Source: Dendrocalamus latiflorus (Eukaryota > Streptophyta > Magnoliopsida > Poales > Poaceae). From it: 64,000 bases of DNA. The position numbers and the translations under genes are program-made. Positions 43,083 to 52,300 of this stretch are shown piece after piece. A model generated the notes under the pieces. That model saw nothing but the letters and a program-made list of their open reading frames with translations, was not told the origin of the DNA and did no database searches. The stretch covers positions 806,001 to 870,000 of the forward strand of contig CM029654.1 in the NCBI GenBank assembly GCA_017311315.1. Reading direction: 5' to 3'. How positions within the stretch are numbered: position 1 is the first letter of the stretch; each line of letters opens with the position of its first letter.

Positions 43083-43484
43083 TCACTGACCCCCCACATG
43101 ACAACCGTTGCGCTCCGCATCTTCAAGGCATGGTGTCAGCCAACCACAGGGAGAAAACGGTTGCTGGATCGTGGCAACCTTCCTCCTTGACGAAGGCACC
43201 AAAGGTGCAGTCAAAGACAGCTTCGCCGGCTGAAACGTTGGTGACGAATGCAAGCGTGGCATCAGTGGCGACATTGGTTCTGGCGGCAACATGGCCAGTT
43301 CCAATGTCGGCGCCGGTGAAGGTGGTGGCAACGCAGCCATTGCAATGGCACGCGACGTCTCTTCTTGCTCCTTTAGCTTGTCCACCAACTCTATAGCCTT
43401 CTCGAGTAGGTCCATCAACTCCTTGTTGCTAGTCTTAAAGCTTTTCAAGTTGTCCAAGATAGATAGTGCGGCACTGGAAACCAT
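43083..43484 (-). CDS. Short internal ORF of the degenerate LTR element
   Basis: 133 aa starting MVSSAALSILDNLKSFKTSN just inside the primer-binding site. It has a helical, leucine-heptad start (KELMDLLEKAIELVDKLKEQ) and then a proline-rich part. The position next to the primer site suggests a retroelement-encoded or captured ORF. I do not recognise a family, and the function is unknown. Confidence 0.4.
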   Translation of the reverse strand: MVSSAALSILDNLKSFKTSNKELMDLLEKAIELVDKLKEQEETSRAIAMAALPPPSPAPTLELAMLPPEPMSPLMPRLHSSPTFQPAKLSLTAPLVPSSRRKVATIQQPFSPCGWLTPCLEDAERNGCHVGGQ

Positions 43485-43491
43485 GGTGAGT

Positions 43492-43504
43492 GGCTCTGAT
43501 ACCA
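43492..43504 (-). other. Primer-binding site of the degenerate LTR element
   Basis: The minus strand reads TGGTATCAGAGCC, the initiator-Met tRNA complement, three bases inside the right LTR. Confidence 0.8.
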
Positions 43505-43739
43505 AAATGTTATGGTAGAGGATATGTCACGATGGCTTAGGATCGCCCTCCTTGCGGAGACTCTGATCTAGAGACCAACCGATTTAGAACTTGATTGCTT
43601 TATTATTTGATTATGAATGGTGCGGCTCCTCCTTTTATATATACAAGGTTAGCTCCTAACAATATAGAAACTAACACAATCTAATGCAACCAATCAACTA
43701 AAGATAATATCATATCCATACTAACACAATCTAATGGTG

Positions 43740-44290
43740 CGGCTCCATCTCCCACCATTCGGACTTGGAGTGGAGGAAGGCGGCGGCGAGACGAAGCTTT
43801 GACTCGCGCGCTCCATCCCCCACCATTTGGACTTGGTATCGACGAAGGCGGCGGCAGGACGAAGCATTGACGCGCGTGTTCTGTCCCCTCGTTCGGACTT
43901 GACGTTGACGAAGGCGGCAGCGGGACGAAGCTTTGACGCGTGCGACGGAGTCTACGACCGTGAGGTGGTTGTGCGATTGCCGACGAAGTCTCGACCCCGA
44001 AGCGGTCGGACAAAGTGTCGACCCCGAAGCGGTCGGACGCAGTGTCAACGAAGTGTCCACGAAGTCTCGACCCAAAAGCAATCAGATGAAGTGCTGAAGC
44101 ACGCGCTTCGTCTCCCACTGTTCAGACTTGGCATCGACGAAGGCGGCGATGAGACTAAGCTTTGACTCGCGCACTCCATCCCCCACTGTTCGGACTTGGC
44201 GTCGACAAAGGCGGCGGTGGGACAAAGCATTGAAGCGTGTGCTTCGTCCCCTACCGTTCAAACTTGGTGTCAGCGAAGGTGGTGGATGTA
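43740..44290. repeat. ~67-bp tandem repeat block
   Basis: Units containing CC(A/C)TC-CCCAC-(A/G)TTCGGACTTGG and GACGAAGGCGGCGG begin at about 43746, 43812, 43881, 44109, 44177 and 44243, spaced 66-69 bp within runs. No real coding signature; likely internal DNA of a non-autonomous LTR element. Confidence 0.7.
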
Positions 44291-45215
44291 GTCTTCTGTA
44301 TGGTCGCGAGGTGGTCGGACGGGCGTCTACGATCGCGAGGTGGTCGGACCGAGTCTACGACCACGAGGTGGTCGAACAAGCGTCTACGACCACGAGGTGG
44401 TTGGACAGAGTCTACGAACACGAGGTGGTCGGACGAGCGTCTACGACTGCGAGGCGGTCAGATGGAGTCTACGACCATGAGGTGGTCGGACGAAGTGTTG
44501 AAGCGCGTGCTCCCCCACCTTTTAGATTGGCTCGACAAAGTCGGCGGCGGGATGAAGTCTTGAAGCGCGCGCGTCCCCACGCTTCGGACTGACGTTGACG
44601 AAGTCTCGACCTCGAAGCGGTCGGACGAAGATCGACGAAGTTGCGACCACAAGGTGGTCGGATGATTGTCGACGGAGTCTGGACCACCAGGTGTCATGCT
44701 AGTGCCTGAGGACTATGTCAATGAAGATGTGGATGTGGGCATCGACGAAGTTGGCAGTGGGATGAAGACTTGTGCACGCGCTTCGTCCCCCACACTTCAG
44801 ACTTACGTCGACGAAGTCGGCGGCGGGACGAAGTCTTGAAGCGCACATGTCCCCATGCTTTGGACTGGCATCGACGAAGTTGCGAGAACGAGGTGGTCGT
44901 GCGTCGACGAAGTCTCGACCCCGAAGCGGTCGGACAAAATGTTGACGAAGTCTTGACCATGAGGTGGTCGGACGATTGTCGACGAAGTCTTAACCCCGAA
45001 GTGGTCGGGCGAAGGTCGACGAAGTTGCGACCACGAGGTGGTCGTGCGTTGAAGTGTCGACGAAGTCTCAACCACGAGTGGTCAGGCGAAGTCATCATGA
45101 CTACGTCTACGACCACGAGGTCGTCAGATGGAGTCGTGACCACGAGGTGGTCCGACGAGTCTACGACCACGAGGTGGTCGGGCAAAGTCTACAACCACGA
45201 GGTGGTCATACGCTC
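44290..45215. repeat. Palindromic minisatellite (CGACCACGAGGTGGTCG)
   Basis: About twenty degenerate copies of the perfect 17-bp palindrome CGACCACGAGGTGGTCG (variants CGACCCCGAAGCGGTCG, CGACCATGAGGTGGTCG) occur every ~30-50 bp, separated by GACGAAGTCT/GAGTCTA spacers. Each unit can form a hairpin with a one- to three-base loop. Scattered further units lie at 45835-45860 and 46085-46165. Confidence 0.85.
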
Positions 45216-45349
45216 GATGCTATTAGCGTGGTGAGCTCCCTGGTGAGGTGCATGAAGCGCGTGAGGCTCACCAGGGCTGTCGGCAGTGCTAGGGACTCCC
45301 TATTGGGATGCGCAAGGCACGCGAAACACATGCGAGACCCGCGCTGCTA

Positions 45350-45735
45350 TTTGCACTCCGTAGAGTACGCTGGGGCGTGAGGCCACCGTGCAATTTTTAT
45401 TTTTAATTTTATTAATTTTTGTTATACTCCGTAGAGTTGCCCGGGACAACTAAGTTCCCAGTGTTTTATACTCCGCAGAGTACGCCAGGGCGTGAGGCCA
45501 CCGTGCGATTCTTTTATACTCCATAGAGTTGTCGGGGACAACTAAGTTCCCAGCGCTTTATACTCCGCAAAGCACGCCGAGGCTCAAGGCTACCGTGCGA
45601 TTTTTCTATACTCCGTAGAGTTGTCTGGGACGAATAAGTTTCTGGCGCTATATACTCTGCAGAATATGTCGGGGCTCAAGGCTACCATGCGATTTTTTTA
45701 TACTCTGTAGAGTTACCTGGGACACGCGAGGGTCC
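45350..45735. repeat. ~92-bp tandem repeat (ACTCCGTAGAGT)
   Basis: TATACTCCGTAGAGTT recurs at about 45424, 45515, 45607 and 45699. A half-unit sister motif (TACTCCGCAGAGTACGCC) lies midway between successive units, followed by GAGGC-ACCGTGCGATT. Confidence 0.85.
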
Positions 45736-45884
45736 CGGCGTTAGGCTCAGGTGACCTGGGAATGGTCGAGAGATGGGCTACGATCATAAAGAGATCATGG
45801 CAAAGCACACAACCAGGTCATGTTCGTAGAAAGGGCCTACGATCACGAAGTGGTCGTGGCAAAGCAGAGTTCGATGTTGATCGT

Positions 45885-46078
45885 GCGAAGTCCGGCGGAG
45901 GTGGCATCCTCGCAGAGTCCAGCGGAGGCGACATCCTCGCGGAGTACAGCGGAGATCGCGCGAAGTCCGGCGGAGGTGACATCCTTGTGGAGTCCGGCGG
46001 AGGCGACATCCTCGCGGAGTTCAGCGGAGATTGTGCAAAGTCTGGCGGAGGTGACGTCCGCGCAGAGTCCGGCGGAGC
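45885..46078. repeat. 75-bp tandem repeat
   Basis: 2.6 copies of a 75-bp unit (GCGAAGTCCGGCGGAGGTG, starts 45885, 45960, 46035). Each is made of three shorter GAGTCCGGCGGAGGCGACATC subunits. The length is a multiple of three, so a frame stays open, but no gene is supported. Confidence 0.85.
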
Positions 46079-46633
46079 TTGATTGCGACGTGGTCGTAGA
46101 TGTCAACGAAGTCACGACCACGAGGAGGTCGAATGGGTGTCTACGACCATGAGGTGGTCACCATTGTGGTCGTGACTCCCTAGTGTCGTGATGATGGCGA
46201 CGAGAATCTCCGGATATGGCATCGCGATTGACGGTCGTGTCGGCGCAGGCGGCTTCGGCTACGGTCATGCCAATATTAGCGTCGGAGCTAACTCATCACG
46301 TCGGCGTTGACCGCTCGCCACCCGCGGCGCCAGGGCATCGTTGCCATGGGGTGGCGTGCCTTCGACCACCTGCCACCCGTGCTGGACTCGACGGTCGTTA
46401 TCATCGTACTTCTCTTTCGCTTGGTTGTTGTTGCTTTTTAGCGTCTTCTTTGTGCAGCTTCTTGCGTGGTCCCCACGGACGGCATCAACTGTTGTAGCAT
46501 GAGCACAATAGTGGGTACAGAGTACCCCTTTCTCCATGGGAGGAGGTAAAGCTTGAGAGAGCTAACGACAGGAGAGAGAGAGAGTTTGTGTGTAAAATGA
46601 GTGGATCTGTCCTCCTCATAGCCCTCTTGGGGG

Positions 46634-46641
46634 CTTATATA
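46634..46641 (-). promoter_or_regulatory. Probable LTR/element promoter TATA box
   Basis: The minus strand reads GTATATAAGCCCCC, followed about 35-60 bp on by ACTCATTTTACACACAAAC and a CT-rich leader. It probably drives (or drove) transcription leftward into the tandem-repeat block. Confidence 0.4.
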
Positions 46642-46705
46642 CATGAGTAGGGTAGGATAGGAAATTCTCATTATACCTCTTAATAATTACAAAAGATATG
46701 AGTAC

Positions 46706-46846
46706 TGTTAAGGAAATAGAGTTGTATTAGGATATAGAGTTTGTATTCTATTCCATATATGCCTTATCTCTATATGGCATATCCTCTTGTACTCTCTTAT
46801 ATATATGGCCCTTTGGGTCTCATATCAATGTGCAATATTCATAACA
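46706..46846 (+). repeat. 5' LTR of the small LTR element
   Basis: 141 bp, TGTTAAGGAAATAGAG to TATTCATAACA. Confidence 0.92.
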
Positions 46847-48221
46847 TGGAATCAGAGCTTAGGTTAAAACCCTAACCTCGTTCTACTTCCACTTCCGCTC
46901 CAGCCGGCGGCGGCTACCTCTTCCGCATCTGCTGCCCCCGGGAGAAGCAATCTCCGCTCCCGGGGGCGGCCACGTTGCCGGCTGTTCTTGATCGCCTGTG
47001 CGCGTCCTCTTGCCGACGCCAGCCGTCGTCCTCGGGTCGCCGAACCTCCTCGGGCTCTCACGCGCCTCTGCGCCAACACGTTGACGCGTCCGCCTGTGCT
47101 CGTGCGCGCCTCTGCGCCGCGCCGCCGTCTCCGGGCCAGATCCGAGTCGCCGACGCCCTCGTCGACTTCATCGCCGCCTCCCCCTGCGGCTCGGGCACGG
47201 GATCTCACGGCGGCGCTGGCTCCTCGCTTCCCATGCGGCGCCGTCGGATTCGGGCTTCCCACGCCGGATCCTGCCGCCGGGCTCTTCTTCGCCACCGGAT
47301 CCAGTCTCCCCGCGCCGAATCCCAACGCTTGGCTTTTCCCGCCGCCGCAGCTGTGGTTCTCGCGCTTCGCCTCCTCTGCCTCCGCGCCGGGGCCAGGGGG
47401 CGCTCGCCAGCGTCGGCGTCCGAGGGGCAAATGACGACAGCTCGGTCGGCGGGCAAGTCCAGTCAGGTCTCCTTCCGCGCTCTTTGGGATGCCGCCGCCG
47501 TTTCCTTGCGCCAAATCCGGCGTCTTCGGCCGCCTCCGCCTTCGCCAGATCCGGCCGCCTTCTCCAGGCCGCCGCCTCCCGCTGGAGCCCGCCGCTCCCC
47601 TTCTCTCTGAGTGAGGGAGGGAGCGCGGACGCCGGGCGCGAGGAGAGTGAGGGGAGAGCAGAGCGGCCGTGAGATTGAGAAGAAAGAGAAAGGAGAGATG
47701 GCGATGGCATGGGTTATTATGCTGCTATGTGTTTTTCTGTGTCAGTCAGTTTATTTTTCTTGTGAGTCTTCCGTCGCGTCTATCCAAGTCCATAGTTTCT
47801 AATCTTTCGTTCGTCCAAGCCGTGCGAGTCCACAAATTTATTGTTGGTCATGGAAGTATAGGAATTTTTCTTTTGCATAGTCGCAACCGCTGCTTTTATC
47901 TTTGAGCCGCTACAGATCGTAGAAGTCTCTATGATGCTGCCGCTTCTCTTTGAGCCGCCACCCGGAGTTTCTAAAGCCGCCGCGCTTCTTTTGCACCGCG
48001 CCTCCGTTGCGCTTCTTGTGCACTGCGCCGCCGCCATCTCGGGCTTTGATCTGTGCCACTATGCTTCTATCTATTCCTCTTCGGCTTGATTTGACAGTTT
48101 ATTCAAAAACTGCACGCAACGATGACATTATCAAGACTCGGACGTCGGATTTTTTCTTGTTTTAGTGTTAACTCCTTTTTCAAATACAATGCTATTGCAT
48201 ACGCCTTACATTTGAGGGGGG

Positions 48222-48362
48222 TGTTAAGGAAATAGAGTTGTATTAGGATATAGAGTTTGTATTCTATTCCATATATGCCTTATCTCTATGTGGCATATCC
48301 TCTTGTACTCTCCTATATATATGGCCCTTTGGGTCTCATATTAATGTATAATATTCATAACA
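48222..48362 (+). repeat. 3' LTR of the small LTR element
   Basis: 141 bp, matching the 5' copy with roughly half a dozen substitutions (for example CTCTATGTGGC versus CTCTATATGGC). Confidence 0.92.
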
Positions 48363-48367
48363 AGTAC

Positions 48368-49391
48368 ATGGGTACATTCCTTTATACTATCGGGTCTGCT
48401 ATAAGGTCCAATCGTTTGGGGCTGGGCCACCCCACAACAGGGACAATTCTTCTGCATGTGTATCTAGGGCGGATTTTAGTTTCGCTCTCATAGAGATGAA
48501 GTGCAGACTGGAGTAACATTGTTCCTATAACATCCAATTTGGCAGCTGCTGATTTGTTGTTTGTTGAGCTCATTATATGATTTACTTTTCTAGGGTAAAG
48601 TATCAATCTAAGGTCACACCGTTGAGTGTAATCATATTGCTGGGCCCAGGGCTGGGTGCTGCAATACAATCGTGGTAAGTACTTTTGAATTGATGCCTGC
48701 TGTGTTAGTTGTTACTATGGTGATAAGATATAGACACTTAACTTGATTCTAAAAAAAGATATCGACACTTATCTATGAAGTATGAACTAAATTCAGCTTA
48801 GTAGCCATAATAAGAAGTGCGGGTTTGCAACTGCGATGATAATCCTTCTGCAGCATTCATTTTTTTCTACCTTTCTGTTTGACTCAATTGCTTATCTTTG
48901 GCTGATCATCTGCTTAACTTGACACTTATTAGAGGCTGCCGGCAAGGCCTATCCTATTTTCTCCGCTTCAATGATATCCTAACTGATAATTGGCTAATGG
49001 CACTGCATCTATGAGATTCCAGAACAGTGGGATTTTAAAGAATACTATAATTTGAATAATAGCAATAGAAGACAACTAAGGTGAACACATATGGATAATA
49101 TGCAAAGGGATATGGTTCTTGTGGAGAACACAATGTTGCATTCACATTATTCAAAATCAGACTAACTTAAGGACTTTGACATATAAGCAAGTCGTTGTTC
49201 AACAAAATAACAGCACGTAAATGCACCATTGGAAAGTAAAAACAATATAACACGTGGAGTAGACAACATTGTCTGGCATGGTTGGTCCGAAGGTGACAAG
49301 ATAATGGACCTTATTGTATGAGAATGTGAAAGTCGGGAGGTAGATAAGACTTCAGCAAAGAAGCTGCAAGTAAATGACCTGATGGAAGGTG
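48368..49391. other. 3' flank of the GST-tail gene; nothing else recognised
   Basis: AT-rich. It likely includes the 3' UTR of the minus-strand gene ending at 49392. Confidence 0.4.
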
Positions 49392-52300
49392 TTATGGGTT
49401 GGTTGACGAGTCACGCCTCTGTGACTCAGGAAGATTACCTTTATTACCATCAAACTGGGTGGGCTTGCTTGAGCCATCCGATTTGCTGTTACCTGTGTTG
49501 CTTTTCACTTGCTGAGTATCAGAAGAGGTTTGTTCTTCAGACTTTTGTAAAGCTTCTCCTGGAGTTTTTCCACTGTTCTGATCAACATTTGCGAGGAGGT
49601 CCCTTTTCTTAAGCTGCTCGGTTCCAGACTCCAATAGTGCAGCTTCAGAACCTTGCTTCACATTGTCTTGCAGTGATGTACTGGACTTATCACCTTGCAG
49701 TTGCTTCTCTCTCATGCTCTTCTCGGGGACTGAAGGTGGCATTTCTCTGGATGTTGCTGAGCTACGATAACTTACTATTTCATTGGTTCGCTTGCCAATA
49801 TCTTCAGATGATATAGGCTTGTTCTGGTCAGAATGCATTTGCAGCTTGGATGGTCCATCAGCTGATGCTACTTGAGCTTGTCCAGTGTTATTTTGATTGA
49901 CATTTGCCAAGAAATCATTCTCTTTGGGCTTGCCAATTTCAGTGAGTGTTGTTGCATCATCACCTTGCTTCTTGTTTTCTGCTAGCTGAGCCCTAGATTG
50001 ATCACTTGACAGCTGCTGTATGGATGGTTCATCCTTATGTGCTTCATTCATGTTTTTCCATGACTTCATTGGTGAAGGCCCTGCAGCAGGTGCTCCAGCA
50101 TTCTTGGGAATTCTCCCACCTGGCTGCTCATTGGGTGCTATCGTGTTGGTTCGACCAGCTTCAGCAATATCAGTCTTCTCATTCCTTGTATCAGCGAAGG
50201 AAGGCAATGGCGGAGCTTGGTCTGACGCTTGATCTGTGGTATAGCATCAATAAGCCCATGATCAGTCCACACATCAAAACATAGATTACAAATATTTGTA
50301 TAGATAATTTCACCCCTTAGGCAGGGATTCCTAATCCAAAAGAAAATAGTAACTAACTTAAGATCATGAATCAGCTATCCAAATTGGCATTTAACTATAA
50401 TTGGTGAAATATGAAGCATTCTAACAATGTGTGATATGAGAAACGGGTTTATCAGTGTTGAAAATGCTGAAGTATCAATACAAATGCAGCATTTTCCTAT
50501 TAGATATTAGGATTTTGTGTTGGTGCATGAAACTCATTTGGAAATTGGGAACTGCTGTTTTGTGGAAGGCCTAGGTGCCTAGTTTGAGCTAACTACTTAG
50601 TGCTCCCTTATTGCCTGCCCAGTGCTGCTGACCATGCATACGCACGGCAGCATGGGACACAATTTCATCAGATTGGACAATTTTATTTCACTGGAGGCTA
50701 CTTTACCTGATGTGGTACGACGTTGAGTGTCAGGAGTTGGTGCTGGTATTCTTGGTGTAGTAAGCATACCTCTTGGATCAGCAACAGATGGTTTGACTGC
50801 CTCATTTTTTCCACGAGCATCAAGTATGCCTCCTTTGAGAGCTGTGGAAGCAATCCTTCCATCAGATGCTGGTGCTTGCACTGGTGCAGGTGGTGTTGCA
50901 CTTTCATCAGCAATTGCTATCTTGGATAACTCATCTCCAGTGATGCCATGTGAGGTAGGAGCGACTCCTTTAATCTGTTCGGTTGTTTGTTGAGATCTTA
51001 AAACTGGTTCTTGCCTTTGTTGGGTTGGTGCTGCCTTTGTGTCAACAGCAGGTTTTTTGGTTGCGTCATCACCAGTATCATGAACATCAGGGACTTCTCC
51101 TCGGGTTGGTGTTGGCTTTGATGCAGCTGGAGTAGGTATTTGACCTGTGCCTGATGTCTTTCCCAACATGTCATCACTAGGTCCACGAGGAACCCTAATT
51201 TCTCCTTGGATTGATGCTGATGTATGGCGAGTGTCAGAAGGTGGTGCCTGCCTTGGTGTCTTTTCTAGCGCTCTTTCATCCATGGTACTCTTGTCTGACT
51301 GTTTGTCACTGATACCATCAGCACTTGGAGCAGCTCCTTGCACTGGTGTTAAAGCATTTCTAGCATCAGTTGGGGTTTGCTTTGGTGTGCTTGGTGGTGC
51401 TCTCCTGTCAACACCTGCTGTTTTGTCCAGCTCATCAATGCTAGGAGCAGCTGGAGATACTTGTTGGATTGGAGAAGGAGGTGCAGATTGGCTTGGAACC
51501 GGTGGAGCTGATTCTTGCTCATTGCTGGATGGTGATTTCCTTGGCTCAGTGGCACCACGATCATCTCGAGCCATTTCTCCTTTTGGTGGTGGAGTCGCTC
51601 TCCTTTCATCAGCACTGGTTGGAGTGTCAGGAGCTTGTGTGCTGGTTGATGGAGTGCCAGTTTTTCCTTCAGCCAAGACAGTATCGGCTTGACTTTTTCT
51701 GTCTTGCACATCTGAAGGCTTCTTATAAACGGAAGGTGTTTCCTCCTTTGCAGGGGCTTGTGAATCTGTAGACTGTGATTTGAGTGCTGCTGCTTCACTT
51801 TCCTCGAGCATTCTCCTAAGCCTCTTAGTTGAGAACCTTTCGTCTCCACCCTGGGAGGCCATCTTCTCTTGCTCAGAACGCTGCTGTGATTCTTGCTCAC
51901 TGCTGGATGGTGGTTTACTTGGCTCAGTGGCACCACGATCATCTCGAGCCATTTCTCCTTTTGGTGGTGGAGTCGCTCTCCTTTCATCAGCACTGGTTGG
52001 AGTGTCAGGAGCTTGTGTGCCGGTTAATGGAGTGCCAGTTTTTCCATCAGCCAAGACAGTATCGGCTTGCCTTTTTCTGTCTTGCACGTCTGAAGGCTTC
52101 TTATGAACGGAAGGTGTTTCCTCCTTTGCAGGGGCTTGCGAATCTGTAGACTGTGATTTGAGTGCTGCTGCTTCACTTTCCTCAAGCATTCTCCTGAGCC
52201 TCTCAGTTGTGAACCTTTCATCTCCACTCATGGCACCCTGGGAGGCCATCTTCTCTTGCTCAGAACGCTGCTGTGATTCTTGCTCATTACTGGATGGTGG

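Larger units (their letters stand above)
40392..43740 (-). mobile_element. Degenerate non-autonomous LTR element, left LTR split by a later insertion
   Basis: Two LTR-like copies begin TGTTATGGTAG (40392 and 43508). They share GGCTTAGGAT, CTTGCGGAGACTCTGATCTAGAGAC and TTTATT-TTGATTATGAATGG. The right copy is preceded by a primer-binding-site complement (43492-43504). The left copy is interrupted at about 40577 and appears to resume at about 42640. It has only a short internal ORF and no pol. The right boundary is uncertain because the LTR runs into the tandem-repeat block. Confidence 0.65.
46706..48362 (+). mobile_element. Small non-autonomous LTR element (TRIM/LARD-like)
   Basis: Two 141-bp LTRs (46706-46846, 48222-48362) start TGTTAAGG and end CATAACA, with a perfect 5-bp TSD AGTAC (46701-46705, 48363-48367). 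A primer-binding-site variant TGGAATCAGAGC (46847-46858) follows the left LTR, and the polypurine tract TTTGAGGGGGG (48211-48221) precedes the right one. The interior (~1.36 kb) is GC-rich in its first half, with open frames in several phases but no gag or pol motif. The LTRs differ by only a few bases, so insertion was fairly recent. Confidence 0.93.

Noticed and set aside
43740..46100. CRISPR-like appearance of regularly spaced repeats
   Set aside because: Repeats are degenerate, spacers are themselves repetitive, and the setting is a plant genome with retroelement signals. No cas genes.
46864..47710. ORFs of 180-216 aa in the small LTR element as a gag or captured gene
   Set aside because: Several frames on both strands are open at once because of high GC. 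No zinc knuckle, protease or host-family motif was seen.
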